Of a DNA stretch of 64,000 nt, positions 29,749-44,228 are shown in pieces (position 1 is the stretch's first letter; each line of letters starts with the position of its first letter). The notes below the pieces were generated by a model. That model had not been told where the DNA came from, searched no databases, and saw nothing but the letters and a program-made list of their open reading frames with translations. Origin of the DNA: Agrococcus casei LMG 22410 (GTDB lineage: Bacteria > Actinomycetota > Actinomycetes > Actinomycetales > Microbacteriaceae); NCBI RefSeq assembly GCF_900163565.1, contig NZ_FUHU01000026.1:248001-312000 (forward strand), read 5' to 3'. The position numbers were made by a program, and so were the translations under genes.

Positions 29749-30608
29749 ATGAATCACGCGAAGTTCTCATCATCACCGGGCTCTCAGGGGCCGGGCGCAC
29801 CACAGTGGGCAACGCCCTCGAAGACCTCGGCTACTACGTGGTCGACAACCTTCCTCCCGCGATGCTCAGGCAGCTGGTGCAGCTCGTGGGCGCAGCAGAC
29901 ACGCTGCCGAAGCTCGCGATCGTCGTCGATGTGCGCGGAGGCGTGCTGTTCGACGACGCGATGCGACTCATCAGCGTGCTCCGCGACGAGTACACGATCA
30001 AGCTGATCTTCCTCGAGGCGAGCGACGATGCGCTCGTCCGCCGATACGAGGCCGTGCGCCGCCCGCACCCGCTGCAGGGCGACGGCACGATCCTCGACGG
30101 CATCCGCACCGAGCGCGCACGGCTCAACCGGCTCCGCAACATGGCCGACCAGCTCATCGACACGAGCGAGTTCAACGTGCACCAGCTCACGACGCGGGTG
30201 CGCGATCACTACTCCGACTCCGGGCGCGCGGGCCTCAGCCTGACGATCATGTCGTTCGGCTTCAAGTACGGGCTGCCGGTCGATGCAGATCTCGTCGCAG
30301 ACATGCGATTCCTTCCCAACCCGTTCTGGGTGCCAGAACTCCGCACCCACACTGGCAAAGACCAGGCTGTCAGCGAGTACGTCCTGTCGAGGGAGGGAGC
30401 AGACGAGTTCTTCGACCACTACACTCAAGCACTGCACCCAGTGCTCGCGGGATACCAGCGCGAGAACAAGCCCCACGCTCTGCTGGCCGTCGGATGCACG
30501 GGCGGCAAGCACAGGTCAGTCGCTTCTGCCGAGCGCCTGGGGGCACTGCTGGCAGACAGCCCCGGAGTCGCGATCAGAGTCACGCATCGCGACCTGGGAC
30601 GAGAATAG
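29745..30608 (+). CDS. rapZ: RNase adapter/nucleotide-binding protein RapZ
   Basis: A 287-residue RapZ/YvcJ P-loop protein. The Walker A region reads GLSGAGRTT, with Arg in the usual Lys position, as in other actinobacterial members. [23 protein letters not shown] and the C-terminal [12 protein letters not shown] are conserved and span both the ATPase and the C-terminal domain that in E. coli binds GlcN6P and small RNAs. In actinobacteria the role is less clear. The GTG start overlaps uvrC. It is followed directly by whiA, whereas yvcK usually lies between them. Confidence 0.93.
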   Translation: MNESREVLIITGLSGAGRTTVGNALEDLGYYVVDNLPPAMLRQLVQLVGAADTLPKLAIVVDVRGGVLFDDAMRLISVLRDEYTIKLIFLEASDDALVRRYEAVRRPHPLQGDGTILDGIRTERARLNRLRNMADQLIDTSEFNVHQLTTRVRDHYSDSGRAGLSLTIMSFGFKYGLPVDADLVADMRFLPNPFWVPELRTHTGKDQAVSEYVLSREGADEFFDHYTQALHPVLAGYQRENKPHALLAVGCTGGKHRSVASAERLGALLADSPGVAIRVTHRDLGRE

Positions 30609-30617
30609 GAGTCCTTC

Positions 30618-31595
30618 ATGCCGTTGACCACAGACGTCAAGAACGAACTCGCGCGCATCCGTTCACCGCGACCCCAGACCCGTGCCGCAGAGGCGTCATC
30701 TATGCTCCGCTTCTCGGGCGGGCTGCACGTCATCCACGGCCGCGTCGCCGTCGAGTGCGAGCTCGACACCGCTGACGCCGCCCGCAAGCTCGGGCGCACG
30801 CTGCTCGAGCTCTACGGCGTCAAGGCCGACATTGCGATGATCGCAGGAGCCGGGCCGAAGTCCCAGCGCTCGTACCTCGTCCGAGTCGTCACCGGCGGAG
30901 AGGTGCTCGCGCGGCAGACAGGCCTGCTGGATGCCCGGCACCGACCCGTCCGCGGCCTCCCGAACCGACTCACGACAGGGTCCGTCGAAGACCTCGCCGG
31001 CGTCTGGCGAGGAGCCTTCCTCGTGCAGGGGAGCCTCACAGACCCCGGACGCTCTTCATCGCTTGAGGTGGTCTGCCCGACGAGCGAGGCCGGCATGGCT
31101 CTCGTCGGCGCAGCGAACCGCCTCGACGTCAGCGCCAAGTCGCGCGAAGTCCGCGGCCAGCACCGCGTCATCATCAGAGACAGCGAGCAGATCGCCAAGA
31201 TGCTGACGGTCATGGGCGCCACCGAGACGGTCGACGCCTGGTCGCAGATGCGCCAGCGGCGCGAGGTGCGCGCCAACGCGAACCGGCTCGTCAACTTCGA
31301 CGACGCCAACCTGCGCCGCTCTGCTCAGGCAGCCGTCACTGCATGCGCCCGCGTCGAGCGCGCACTCGAGATCCTCGGCGACGATGTTCCCGAGCACCTG
31401 ATGTACGCCGGCCGCCTCAGGCTGTCCAACCGCGAGGCCAGTCTCGATGAGCTCGGACGCGTTGCAGATCCGCCCCTCACCAAGGACGCAGTCGCCGGCA
31501 GAATCCGTCGTCTGCTCGCAATGGCCGACAAGGCTGCAGAGGATCAGGGAATACCAGACACCGATGCCGCTGTTCCAGATGACATAGACGCCTAG
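30618..31595 (+). CDS. whiA: Sporulation/cell-division transcription regulator WhiA
   Basis: A 325-residue WhiA. The N-terminal part is a degenerate LAGLIDADG homing endonuclease fold ([25 protein letters not shown]). The C-terminal helix-turn-helix (about 255-305: [35 protein letters not shown]) binds DNA. In Streptomyces it works with WhiB; in non-sporulating actinobacteria it affects division and growth. GGAG 7 nt before the ATG supports the start. The TAG stop lies in the palindrome 31592-31606 at the sodA promoter. Confidence 0.95.
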   Translation: MPLTTDVKNELARIRSPRPQTRAAEASSMLRFSGGLHVIHGRVAVECELDTADAARKLGRTLLELYGVKADIAMIAGAGPKSQRSYLVRVVTGGEVLARQTGLLDARHRPVRGLPNRLTTGSVEDLAGVWRGAFLVQGSLTDPGRSSSLEVVCPTSEAGMALVGAANRLDVSAKSREVRGQHRVIIRDSEQIAKMLTVMGATETVDAWSQMRQRREVRANANRLVNFDDANLRRSAQAAVTACARVERALEILGDDVPEHLMYAGRLRLSNREASLDELGRVADPPLTKDAVAGRIRRLLAMADKAAEDQGIPDTDAAVPDDIDA

Positions 31596-31609
31596 TCCGG
31601 GACTAGGAT
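31592..31609 (+). promoter_or_regulatory. sodA promoter with overlapping palindrome
   Basis: CTAGTCC-G-GGACTAG (31592-31606) is a perfect 7-bp inverted repeat whose right arm runs into the -10 box TAGGAT (31604-31609). Transcription should start near 31616, giving a ~34-nt leader. The palindrome could be an operator or a whiA terminator. Confidence 0.45.
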
Positions 31610-31649
31610 GGCTAACGAAGTCAGACAACCTCGAAAGAGAAGGGAAACC

Positions 31650-32273
31650 ATGGCTATCTACACACTTCCCGACCTTCCATACGACTACTCCGCCCTCGAG
31701 CCGCACATCTCCGGCAAGATTATGGAGCTGCACCACGACAAGCACCACAAGGCGTACGTCGACGGAGCCAACAAGGCGCTCGAGGGGCTTGCAGCCGCTC
31801 GCGATGCAGACGATTTCGGTGCGGTCAACAAGCTCGAGAAGGACCTCGCGTTCAACCTCGGCGGCCACACCAACCACACCGTGTTCTGGAACAACCTGTC
31901 GCCCGACGGCGGCGGAGCTCCTGAGGGCGAACTCGCCGCAGCCGTAGACGAGTTCTTCGGCGGCTTCGAGAAGTTCAAGTCGCACTTCACGCAGAACGCA
32001 ACAGGCATCCAGGGATCCGGCTGGTCAGTGCTGGCCTGGGACTCCATCGGCGAGCGCCTGAACGTCTTCCAGCTGTTCGACCAGCAGTCAAATGTGCCGG
32101 TCGGAACGAACCCCATCCTCATGCTCGACATGTGGGAGCACGCCTTCTACCTCGACTACCTCAACGTCAAGGCTGAGTACGTCAAGGCGTTCTGGAACAT
32201 CGTCAACTGGCAAGACGCCACAGCCCGCTTCGAAGCGGCTCGAACACAGACCGCGGGACTCATCACCCGCTAG
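31650..32273 (+). CDS. sodA: Superoxide dismutase (Mn type likely)
   Basis: A 207-residue Fe/Mn-family superoxide dismutase. Metal ligands are His28, His76, Asp160 and His164 (LHHDKHH, GGHTNHTVFW, LDMWEHAFY). Gly71-Gly72 before the second His and a Gln at about 145-146 (FDQQSN) favour manganese over iron. The ATG is preceded by GAAGGGAAACC; an in-frame ATG 42 nt upstream lies at the -10 box and cannot be used. There is no signal peptide, so the enzyme is cytoplasmic. A strong terminator follows, so it forms its own unit. Confidence 0.96.
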   Translation: MAIYTLPDLPYDYSALEPHISGKIMELHHDKHHKAYVDGANKALEGLAAARDADDFGAVNKLEKDLAFNLGGHTNHTVFWNNLSPDGGGAPEGELAAAVDEFFGGFEKFKSHFTQNATGIQGSGWSVLAWDSIGERLNVFQLFDQQSNVPVGTNPILMLDMWEHAFYLDYLNVKAEYVKAFWNIVNWQDATARFEAARTQTAGLITR

Positions 32274-32289
32274 TCACCTGTCAATGCAG

Positions 32290-33374
<1,085 letters not shown>

Positions 33375-33376
33375 GC

Positions 33377-34581
<1,205 letters not shown>

Positions 34582-34588
<7 letters not shown>

Positions 34589-35364
34589 ACAGAACTCCGC
34601 TCATCGCGGGCAACTGGAAGCTGCAGCAGGATCACCTGCAGGCGATCGCCTTCGTGCAAAAGCTGTCGTGGACGCTGCAGGATGCAGATCACGACTTCGA
34701 CAGCGTCGAGGTCGCCGTGTTCCCTCCGTTCACCGATCTTCGCAGCGTGCAGACCCTGGTCGACGCTGAGAAGTTCCGGGTGCGCTACGGATCCCAAGAC
34801 GTCTCCGAGCACGACTCGGGCGCGTACACGGGCGAAGTCTCGGGCGCGTTCCTGGCCAAGCTCGGCTCGTCATACGCCATCGTCGGACACTCCGAACGAC
34901 GCCAGTACCACGCAGAGTCCGACGCCATCGTCGGCCGCAAGGCCGCTGCGGCAGTGCGCCACGGGGTCGTTCCCGTCATCTGCGTCGGCGAGACTGCCGA
35001 CGACCTCGAGCAGCACGGAGCAGCCGCTGTTCCCGTGCAGCAGCTGCGCGATGTGCTCAGCGAGCTGCCGACAGGCGAGTTCGTCGTGGCATACGAGCCC
35101 GTCTGGGCGATCGGCTCCGGAAAGGCCGCAACGCCCGAGCAGGCAGAGCAGGTCTGTGCCGCGCTGCGCGAAGTCATCGCCGAGGCACGCGACCAGGAGA
35201 CCGCAGACGCAACTCGCATCCTCTACGGTGGCAGCGTGAAAAGCGGCAACATCGCCGGGTTCATGCGCGAGCCGAACATCGATGGGGCACTCGTCGGCGG
35301 CGCAAGCCTCGATGCCGCCGAATTCGCCGCGATCGCGCGTTTCAAGTCGCACGTCGGGGTCTGA
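34582..35364 (+). CDS. tpiA: Triosephosphate isomerase
   Basis: A 260-residue TIM barrel. Catalytic Lys is in GNWKLQQDH near the N terminus, catalytic His in VGHSERR, catalytic Glu in [14 protein letters not shown], and the phosphate-binding loop is YGGSVKSGN. It interconverts dihydroxyacetone phosphate and glyceraldehyde 3-phosphate. The start lies inside the end of pgk. Confidence 0.97.
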
Positions 35365-35376
35365 CTGACCGTTTGA

Positions 35377-35382
35377 TAGACT
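35377..35382 (+). promoter_or_regulatory. Candidate -10 box for secG
   Basis: TAGACT in the 52-nt tpiA-secG gap predicts a start near 35389 and a leader of about 28 nt that includes GAAAGG. Confidence 0.45.
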
Positions 35383-35416
35383 GAACGCTGGTCTTAACGT
35401 TGAAAGGCGTGTATCT

Positions 35417-35662
35417 GTGGAAATTCTCCAGGTGATCCTGCAGGTGGTGCTCGGCATCACCTCGATCGCACTCACACTGCTCATCCTCTTGCACAAAGGG
35501 CGTGGCGGTGGCCTTTCCGACATGTTCGGCGGCGGCATGACAAGCCAGATCGGCTCGTCAGGCGTCGCAGAGCGCAACCTCAACAGGTACACGCTCTACA
35601 CGGCCCTCATCTGGGTCGCATCCATCGTGGGACTCGGTCTCATCACGAAGTTTGGGGGCTGA
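35417..35662 (+). CDS. secG: Preprotein translocase subunit SecG
   Basis: An 81-residue membrane protein with two transmembrane helices (about 2-22 and 55-77) joined by a Gly-rich loop (GRGGGLSDMFGGGMTS), the standard SecG layout. It assists SecYE in protein export. Start is GTG with GAAAGG about 10 nt upstream. rbpA begins immediately after its stop. Confidence 0.94.
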   Translation: MEILQVILQVVLGITSIALTLLILLHKGRGGGLSDMFGGGMTSQIGSSGVAERNLNRYTLYTALIWVASIVGLGLITKFGG

Positions 35663-36019
35663 ATGGCATCCGGAGGAAGTGCAATCCGCGGCTCGCGCGT
35701 CGGCGCGGGCCCCATGGGCGAACAGGACCGCGGCTACCACGCCGAGCGTCGCACGGTCTCGTACTGGGATGCCCTCGGCAACGAGATCGTCCGATACTTC
35801 GCGGCTGATCTGCCCGACGAAGAGCTGCCCGAGACGGTCGACTCGCCGACCACCGGTCTGCCCGCAGGTCGCGACAAGGCCAACCCGCCCTCGGTCTCGA
35901 AGGCCGAGCCGTACAAGACGCACCTGGCTTACGTGAAAGAGCGCCGCACGCCCGAAGAGTCCGAGCAGCTGCTCGAAGAGGCTCTGCAGAAGCTGCGTGC
36001 GCGTCGCGGTCAGGCCTGA
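35663..36019 (+). CDS. rbpA: RNA polymerase-binding protein RbpA
   Basis: A 118-residue actinobacteria-specific transcription factor that bridges RNA polymerase and the principal sigma factor and stabilises open complexes. It begins MASGGSAIRGSRVGAGPMGE, the conserved basic linker region; the central domain (YWDALGNEIVRYFAADLPDEELP) lacks the Cys residues that bind zinc in Streptomyces RbpA, and the C-terminal helix ERRTPEESEQLLEEALQKLRARR contacts sigma. The ATG directly follows the secG stop, with GGGGG as SD. Confidence 0.95.
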   Translation: MASGGSAIRGSRVGAGPMGEQDRGYHAERRTVSYWDALGNEIVRYFAADLPDEELPETVDSPTTGLPAGRDKANPPSVSKAEPYKTHLAYVKERRTPEESEQLLEEALQKLRARRGQA

Positions 36020-36038
36020 TCCGACGACACGCTGAACT

Positions 36039-36752
36039 TCACAGCTGAGACGCTGCTGCTTCGTCCGCGAACAGCAGCGTCTCTTGCGTTCCGCTCACGC
36101 TTCCGCCCGGAACCGGCTGGGTTCCCGGCCGCTGCATGACAGCGGCCACTGCATCCGCCTTGTCTGCTCCTGCTGCGGCGATCCAGATGCGCTCTGACGC
36201 GTTGATCGTCTCGAGCGTCATCGACAGTCGCTCGGGCGGCGGCTTGGGGGAGTCCGTGACCGCCATGACGCCGGGGCCCTCGGCCGATGCGGCCGGGTGA
36301 CCGGGAAAGAGCGATGCGACGTGTCCGTCGGGGCCGAGCCCGAGAAAGGTGAGCGCGAAGGGCGTCGCCTCTTCAAGCTCGTTCGCTGCGGCTGTGGCGC
36401 CCTGTTCGAGAGAGAGTCCTTCATCGGATGCGGGGAGCGCGTTGATGCGACTCTCGTCGACGCCCAGCACGTCCAGCAGTGCCTCACGGGCCTGCTTCTC
36501 ATTGCGGTCGTCGCTGTCGGCAGCCACGAACCGCTCATCGCCCCACCACCAGTGGATGCGCGCGAGGTCGATCTTCGACGTCTGCGGGTGCAAGGCGATC
36601 GCGGCGAGGACGCCGATGCCCACGGTTCCTCCGGTCAGGCACACGTCGACTCGCTCGCGGGCCGCTGTGAGCTCGGCCAGCAGCGAGACAGCACGATCGC
36701 TGACATGCTCGATCACGGCGTCGCGGTCGGCGAGGATCTCGGTCGCGGTCAT
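36039..36752 (-). CDS. pgl: 6-phosphogluconolactonase
   Basis: A 237-residue DevB-type lactonase that hydrolyses 6-phosphogluconolactone in the oxidative pentose phosphate pathway. Typical motifs are LTGGTVGIGVLAAI, WWWGDERFV, LGLGPDGHVASLFPGHP and RLSMTLETIN. It is the last gene of the tkt-tal-pgi-zwf-opcA-pgl operon and overlaps opcA as ATGA. Its last codons contain a hairpin facing rbpA. Confidence 0.94.
   Translation of the reverse strand: MTATEILADRDAVIEHVSDRAVSLLAELTAARERVDVCLTGGTVGIGVLAAIALHPQTSKIDLARIHWWWGDERFVAADSDDRNEKQAREALLDVLGVDESRINALPASDEGLSLEQGATAAANELEEATPFALTFLGLGPDGHVASLFPGHPAASAEGPGVMAVTDSPKPPPERLSMTLETINASERIWIAAAGADKADAVAAVMQRPGTQPVPGGSVSGTQETLLFADEAAASQL
36047..36083. 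terminator. Hairpin between rbpA and pgl
   Basis: GAGACGCTGCTG (36047-36058) pairs perfectly with CAGCAGCGTCTC (36072-36083). It lies after rbpA and inside the final codons of convergent pgl. TTGC follows on the plus strand, so termination is likely but not classical. Confidence 0.6.
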
Positions 36753-37695
36753 GCGAACTCCTTCTGCGTTCTCGCGTACTCCTCGAGCACTTCGCGATAC
36801 ATGTCATCGGCATCGAGCCTGCGCAGCTCTTCGTTCAGCTGGTCGCGCAGCCCTCGACGAGACAGCGCAACCCTGTGATCGGGCTGCCCCGTCTGCTGCA
36901 TGAGGCCCGTGGACTCTTCGATGCGCGTGATACTGTTCTCGCCGCCCTCACGATGCAGCACGATCTGCGAGAGGCCGCTCGAACCAACGGGCAGGTCGTC
37001 TGCCGGCTCGCTGAGCTCGACATCGACGTGCAGGCGGGCTCTGAGCCAAGCGGCCATCAGCTGCACGCTGGGGCTCGCTGTGTCGCCTCTGACGACTGCC
37101 GAGGTCACGGGCTGGAACGGCGGCTGGTCGAGCATTGCCGCCAGATGCGCGCGCCAGTTGGTCAGGCGCGTCCAGCTGAGGTCGGTGTCGCCGGGTCTGT
37201 ACGCGTCGGCAAGGCGAGTGATCGCCTCGCAGCCCTCACGCTGAGCTGCGGCGTCGGTGATGCGCCTGTGCGCGATCTGGCCGAGCTGAGCGTGCCCGGG
37301 GTCAGACGGCATGAAGGTCGGCCACCAGGCGACGATGGGCGCATCCGGCAGCAGCAGGCCCTGCACGATGCCCTCGAGCTGAGATCCGATCTCGCCGTAG
37401 CAGCGCAGCACCACGACCTCGCTCGCGCCGGCGTCGCCGCCGACGCGGATCTCGGCATCGAGCCTCGCGTCTTCCTCTGCCCGCACGTCGTCTTTGTTGC
37501 GGCTCACGACGACGACGCGCATCGGATGCTCGCGGCTGGCCTCGTTGGCCGCCGCGATGGCCTCTTCTTCAACGCCCAGCTGCGTGTGGATGAGCAGCGT
37601 CAGCACTCGGCCGAGCGCAACTGCGCCGCCCTCGTCGCGGATCTCATCGAGCAGCTTGGCGACCTTGCTCGTCGTCGTGTTCGTGAGTTCACGTC

Positions 37696-37699
<4 letters not shown>
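36749..37699 (-). CDS. opcA: Glucose-6-phosphate dehydrogenase assembly protein OpcA
   Basis: A 316-residue OpcA, which in cyanobacteria and actinobacteria activates glucose-6-phosphate dehydrogenase. Conserved stretches include TNTTTSKVAKLLDEIRDEGG at the start, VVVSRNKDD, DAPIVAWWPTFMP and DLSWTRLTNWRAHLA. The ATG overlaps the zwf stop as ATGA; a longer upstream frame lies within zwf. Its place between zwf and pgl fits its job. Confidence 0.94.
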
Positions 37700-39254
<1,555 letters not shown>

Positions 39255-39258
<4 letters not shown>

Positions 39259-40859
39259 GACTGTCGCTGCTCGATTGCCGCAACAAGCGTCGCGAGACCG
39301 GCAGCGGGGTCGGTGAGCGTCAAGGAGAGCACCGGACGGCTGTGCTCGGCGAGCACCGCCGCGTCTCCTGCTGCCTGCGCACCGATGAGCTGGCCGAATG
39401 TGAACGGACGGTCGGGAATCGCGAGGTCTTCCTCAGGCTTCGACAGCAGCTGCAAGAAGACGCCGTTCGGCACGCCGCCCTTGTGGTACTGACCGGTCGA
39501 GTGCAGGAAGCGGGGTCCCCAGCCGAACGTCACGGGGCGACCGACGCGAGTGGCGAGCATGTCGCGGAGCTGCTCGAACTCGGGGTCTCCGATGCGGTCG
39601 AGGTAGGCGTGCACTGCCACGTAGCCCTGGTCGTCGAGGTTCGACAGCAGGCCGTCGACGGCGTCGGCGATCGAAGCGCCGGCGTCGAATCCGCCCAGCG
39701 CGCGCACTTCGATGCCGCCATCAGTGAACAGGGGAGCGGAGGGCTCCTGGATGGCATCGAGCAGACCGCGAGCCGCCGCCTTGGCCGACTCGACGTCGGG
39801 CTGGTCGAACGGGTTGATGCCGAGCATCCGCCCTGCGACAGCGACCGCGAACTCCCACACCATGAACTGCCAGCCGAGGGTTCCGACGACCTCGACCTCG
39901 CCGTCTGCGACCTCATCGAGGTCACGGGGCGAGCCGACCAGTCGGATGACCTGCAGGTCGCTCAGGCTCTCTGAGAGCTCGGGGGAGTCAGGCTGGAGTG
40001 CGAGCGGCAGCAGCCCCTTGCCCGCCTTGCCGGTCGACTCTGCTATCAGCTGCTCGGCCCAGTCGCCGAAGCCGACGATGTGGGTGCCGTCGGGCACAAT
40101 GCCGATCTTGTCGCGCAGCGGGCGGGTGCCTGCCAGCGCAGCAGCGAGGCGGAGGCCCGGGTTGCGTGCGTCGTCCTCCCTGAGTGCCTGCGACGCGGCA
40201 AGGGCCTCGTTGACGAGATCGCGCACGTCGACGCCCGCGAGTCCGCTCGGCACGATGCCGAATGCAGTGAGCGCCGAGTAGCGTCCGCCGACATTCGGGT
40301 CTGCGTTGAACACGCGGTACCCGGCGGCACGGGCCGCCTCGTCCAGCGGGCTGCCCGGATCGGTGACGACGACGATGCGGTCGGCGGGGTCGATGCCGGC
40401 CTCGCGGAAGGCAGCTTCGAAGGCACGCTTCTGGGAGTCGGTCTCGAGGGTCGAGCCGGACTTCGACGAGACCACGAGGGCCGTCTGCTCGATGCCGTCG
40501 CGCAGCGCGCGCAGCACCTGACCGGGCTCGGTCGAGTCGAGCACCGTGAGCTCGACGCCGTATGTGGCCGTGATCACCTCGGGCGCCAGCGAAGAGCCGC
40601 CCATTCCGGCCAGCGCGATGCGGGTCACACCCTGTTCGCGGAGTCGGTCGCGAAGCGCGATGACATCGTCGATGATCGACCAGGTGACAGCAGGGGCCTC
40701 AGTCCAGCCGAGGCGCTTGCCCGACTCCTCTTCGGCCTCGGCGCCCCACAGGGTCGCGTCCTGCGCCATGATCCGGCCGGCCACGTCATCGGACACGAGC
40801 TGGGGAACGATCCGTTCGATCGCCTCGGCCGCATGGCCTGTCGCTGCGATGTTGATCAC
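39255..40859 (-). CDS. pgi: Glucose-6-phosphate isomerase
   Basis: A 534-residue isomerase linking glucose 6-phosphate and fructose 6-phosphate. The SIS-fold motif [12 protein letters not shown], the family signature [12 protein letters not shown], and [12 protein letters not shown] are present. The GTG at 40859 overlaps the tal stop as GTGA and is preceded by GGAG; the longer upstream frame runs through tal. Having pgi inside the tal-zwf operon allows carbon to re-enter the oxidative branch. Confidence 0.93.
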
Positions 40860-41977
40860 TGGGAGTCCTTCTCTCCGGCGGCGTCGAGCTGCTTCTGCAC
40901 AGTCTCGACGAGCTCGGTCCACGAGACCTCGAACTTGTCGACGCCTTCGCGCTCGAGCAGCTCGGTGACCTCGACGTAGTCGATGCCCTCAGCGGCAATC
41001 GCGTCGAGCACCTTCTCGGCGTCTTCGTACGTGCCGGTGACGGTGTCGCCGGTGACCTCGCCGTGGTCACTGACAGCTTCGAGCGTCTTCTCGGGCATCG
41101 TGTTCACGACGTTCGCTGCCACGAGCTCTGTGACGTACATGGTGTCGGGGAAGTCGGGGTTCTTGACGCCCGTGGATGCCCAGAGCGGACGCTGCGCACT
41201 GGCTCCGGCTTCGAGCAGCTGCTGAGCGCGCTCGCTGGCGAACTCCTCCTCGAAGACGCGGTAGGCGAGACGCGCGTTCGCAACAGCGGTCTTGCCGATG
41301 AGCGCACTGGCCTCCTCCGTGCCGAGCTTTGCCAGGCGACCGTCGACTTCGGAGTCGACGCGTGAGACGAAGAACGATGCGACCGAGTGGATCTTCGAGA
41401 GGTCGTGACCGGCCTCCTTGGCGCGCTCCAGGCCCGTCAGGTAGGCGTTGATCACGTCGCGGTAGCGAGCGAGCGAGAAGATCAGCGTCACGTTGACGCT
41501 GATGCCGAGCGCCGTGACGTCTGCAATCGCCTGCAGGCCCGCCTGGGTCGCGGGGATCTTGATCAGCACGTTCTCACGGGCGACGCGCTCGTGCAGACGC
41601 TGTGCCTCCGTGACCGTCGCAGCCGCGTCGTTCGCGAGCAGCGGGCTGACCTCGATCGAGACGCGTCCGTCGACGCCGCCCGTCGAGCGGTAGATGCCGG
41701 CGAAGACGTCGCACGCTGTAGCGACGTCTGCCGTCGTCAGCGCTTCGATGGTCTCGTCCACGTCTGCACCGGCCTGCTTGAGCTTCTCCACGTCAGCCGC
41801 GTAGCGGTCGCCGTCAGCGAGTGCAGAGGCGAAGATCGTCGGGTTCGTGGTGACGCCCACGATGTCGCGAGTCTCGATGATCTCGGCGAGATTGCCGGTC
41901 TCGAGCCGATCGCGTGACAGGTCGTCAAGCCAGATGCTGACGCCTGCGGTGCTGAGTGCCTTGGTGTTCTCTGACAT
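40856..41977 (-). CDS. tal: Transaldolase
   Basis: A 373-residue transaldolase of the actinobacterial type. The N-terminal signature [13 protein letters not shown] and the Schiff-base Lys segment [16 protein letters not shown] are clear, with [13 protein letters not shown] after it and [14 protein letters not shown] further on. The ATG starts directly after the tkt stop with GGAGAAG as SD. It overlaps pgi. Confidence 0.96.
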   Translation of the reverse strand: MSENTKALSTAGVSIWLDDLSRDRLETGNLAEIIETRDIVGVTTNPTIFASALADGDRYAADVEKLKQAGADVDETIEALTTADVATACDVFAGIYRSTGGVDGRVSIEVSPLLANDAAATVTEAQRLHERVARENVLIKIPATQAGLQAIADVTALGISVNVTLIFSLARYRDVINAYLTGLERAKEAGHDLSKIHSVASFFVSRVDSEVDGRLAKLGTEEASALIGKTAVANARLAYRVFEEEFASERAQQLLEAGASAQRPLWASTGVKNPDFPDTMYVTELVAANVVNTMPEKTLEAVSDHGEVTGDTVTGTYEDAEKVLDAIAAEGIDYVEVTELLEREGVDKFEVSWTELVETVQKQLDAAGEKDSQ

Positions 41978-44080
41978 CTACTTCTCCTCACTGGCAGCGA
42001 TGGACTCGCGTGCCGCGGCCACGACCGTGTCGGTCGTGATTCCGAACTGCTCGTACAGGGTCTTGTAATCAGCGCTTGCGCCGAAGTGATCGAGGCCGAC
42101 GGTGCGGCCGGCGTCGCCGACGAGGCCCTTCCACAGCCCAGTCGAACCGGCCTCCACAGACACTCGAGCTCGCACTGCCTTCGGCAGCACGCTCTCGCGG
42201 TATGCGTCGTCCTGCTCGTCGAACCATTCGAGTGACGGAGCCGAGACGACACGCGCCTGCACGCCCTCAGCGGCCAGCTGCTCGCGTGCCTCGACTGCGA
42301 GCTGCACCTCCGAGCCCGTTGCGATCAGGATGACGTCGGGCGCGCCGTCGGAGTCGACGAGCACGTATGCGCCCTTCGCCGTGGCCGATGCATCGGCGAA
42401 CTCGGTCGACGTCGCAGCTCCGACGCCTCGCTCGAAGGTCGGCACTCCCTGGCGCGTCAGCGAGATGCCGACCGGGGCGTCGCGGCGCTCGAGGATCGTC
42501 TTCCATGCCCATGCGGTCTCGTTGGCGTCAGCCGGACGAACCACCTCGAAGCCCGGAATCAGTCGCAGCGTCGAGAGCTGCTCGACGGGCTGGTGCGTTG
42601 GGCCGTCTTCGCCGAGTCCGATGGAGTCGTGCGTCCAGACGTGAATCGGATGCGCGCCCATCAGGGCAGCGAGGCGAAGTGCCGGTCGCTGGTAGTCGCT
42701 GAAGATCAGGAACGTGCCGCCGTACGCACGGGTCTTGCCGTGCAGCGAGATTCCGTTCAGGATGCTCGCCATGGCGTGCTCGCGGATGCCGAAGTGCATC
42801 GTGCGTCCCGAGAACGAGGCGTTCGGCCATGAGTCGGTAGCCCTCGACGCGGGTGCGAACGAGCCGAATTCCTCGAGCGTCGTGTTGTTCGAGCCGGCGA
42901 GGTCGGCTGATCCGCCCCAGAGCTCTGGCAGCAGCGGCGCCAGAGCCGCCAGCACCTTGCCCGATGCCGCGCGGGTCGCGACGTCCTTGCCTGCCTCGAA
43001 TGCGGGAAGCGCATCCGCGATTCCGTCAGGAAGCTCGCCTGCCTCGAGGCGATCGAAGATCCGCTTGGACTCTGGGTTCGCCGCTGCCCAGTCGTCGAAC
43101 TGCGACTGCCATGCCTTGCGAGCCTCTGCGCCGCGCTCTGCGGCCTGCGACCGCGTGTGCTCGATGACCTCGTCATCGACGGCGAAGTGCTGCTCGGGGT
43201 CGAAGCCGAGTGCTGTCTTGAGCCCCGCGAGCTCTTCGGCTCCGAGCTTGGAGCCGTGGATGCCGCCGGTGTCCTGCTTCGTCGGCGACGGCCATCCGAT
43301 GATGGTGTCGAGCTCGATGAAGCTGGGCTTGTCGGTGACCTGCTGCGCTGCGAGGATCGCCTCGTGGAGGGCCTCGAGGTCTTCTGTGTAGCCGCCCTCC
43401 GAACGCCACTGCACCTTCTGCACGTGCCAGCCGTAGGACTCGTAGCGAGCGGCGGTGTCTTCGCTCAGTGCGATCGCCGTGTCGTCTTCGATCGAGATCT
43501 GGTTCGAGTCGTAGATGACGATGAGCCGGCCGAGCTCGTGGGTGCCGGCGAGCGACGAGGCCTCGCTCGTGACGCCCTCCTGGATGTCGCCGTCGGAGGC
43601 GATGACGTATGTGAAGTGATCGAAGGGGCCGCCCTCGGCAGCGCCCTTGTCGAACAGCTCCTGCTCGAAGCGTTGAGCGTAGGCGAAGCCGACTGCAGAA
43701 GCGAGCCCCTGGCCGAGCGGGCCGGTCGTCATCTCGATGCCGGCAGTGTGGCCGTACTCGGGGTGACCGGGGGTCTTGGAGCCCCATGCGCGCAGCTGCT
43801 GCAGGTCTTCGAGCTCGAGCTCGGTTCCTTCGAGGTAGAGCTGCACGTACTGCGTCAGCGAGGTGTGCCCGGGGGAGAGGATGAAGCGGTCACGACCGCT
43901 CCACTCGGGATTGCTCGGATCGCGGCGCATAATCTTCTGGAACAGCAGATATGCGACCGGGGCCAGGCTGATCGCTGTTCCCGGGTGACCGCTGCCGATC
44001 TTCTCAACCGCGTCGGCCGCCAGCACGCGAGCGGTGTCCACCGCGCGCTGATCGAGATCCGTCCAAGACAATGTCGACAC
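41978..44080 (-). CDS. tkt: Transketolase
   Basis: A 700-residue thiamine diphosphate enzyme moving two-carbon units in the pentose phosphate pathway. Motifs are [27 protein letters not shown], the ThDP-binding [13 protein letters not shown] through YDSNQISIE, and [13 protein letters not shown] with the catalytic Glu. The GTG at 44080 is chosen because GGGAGGAG lies 6 nt upstream; a longer frame from 44116 lacks an SD. It heads the pentose phosphate operon and is divergent from ctaB. Confidence 0.96.
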   Translation of the reverse strand: MSTLSWTDLDQRAVDTARVLAADAVEKIGSGHPGTAISLAPVAYLLFQKIMRRDPSNPEWSGRDRFILSPGHTSLTQYVQLYLEGTELELEDLQQLRAWGSKTPGHPEYGHTAGIEMTTGPLGQGLASAVGFAYAQRFEQELFDKGAAEGGPFDHFTYVIASDGDIQEGVTSEASSLAGTHELGRLIVIYDSNQISIEDDTAIALSEDTAARYESYGWHVQKVQWRSEGGYTEDLEALHEAILAAQQVTDKPSFIELDTIIGWPSPTKQDTGGIHGSKLGAEELAGLKTALGFDPEQHFAVDDEVIEHTRSQAAERGAEARKAWQSQFDDWAAANPESKRIFDRLEAGELPDGIADALPAFEAGKDVATRAASGKVLAALAPLLPELWGGSADLAGSNNTTLEEFGSFAPASRATDSWPNASFSGRTMHFGIREHAMASILNGISLHGKTRAYGGTFLIFSDYQRPALRLAALMGAHPIHVWTHDSIGLGEDGPTHQPVEQLSTLRLIPGFEVVRPADANETAWAWKTILERRDAPVGISLTRQGVPTFERGVGAATSTEFADASATAKGAYVLVDSDGAPDVILIATGSEVQLAVEAREQLAAEGVQARVVSAPSLEWFDEQDDAYRESVLPKAVRARVSVEAGSTGLWKGLVGDAGRTVGLDHFGASADYKTLYEQFGITTDTVVAAARESIAASEEK

Positions 44081-44134
44081 TCGACACTCCTCCCGTGTTC
44101 GTTCAGCGCTCGCCATGCAGCGGCGCGTGCTTCC

Positions 44135-44140
44135 ACTCTA
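44135..44140 (-). promoter_or_regulatory. Candidate -10 box for the tkt operon
   Basis: The minus strand reads TAGAGT, predicting a leader of about 48 nt that ends in the GGGAGGAG SD before tkt. Confidence 0.4.
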
Positions 44141-44214
44141 GCCGGGCTGCACGGGTGTGACGGCGCAGAATTCGCACCCGCTTTCGAGCCCGAGCGGCTC
44201 GCGCCGGGGAGGGG

Positions 44215-44220
44215 TAGAAT
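44215..44220 (+). promoter_or_regulatory. -10 box of ctaB
   Basis: TAGAAT ends 8 nt before the ATG at 44229 (5 nt before an in-frame GTG), so the message would have at most a 2-nt leader. Confidence 0.45.
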
Positions 44221-44228
44221 AGGCGGTG

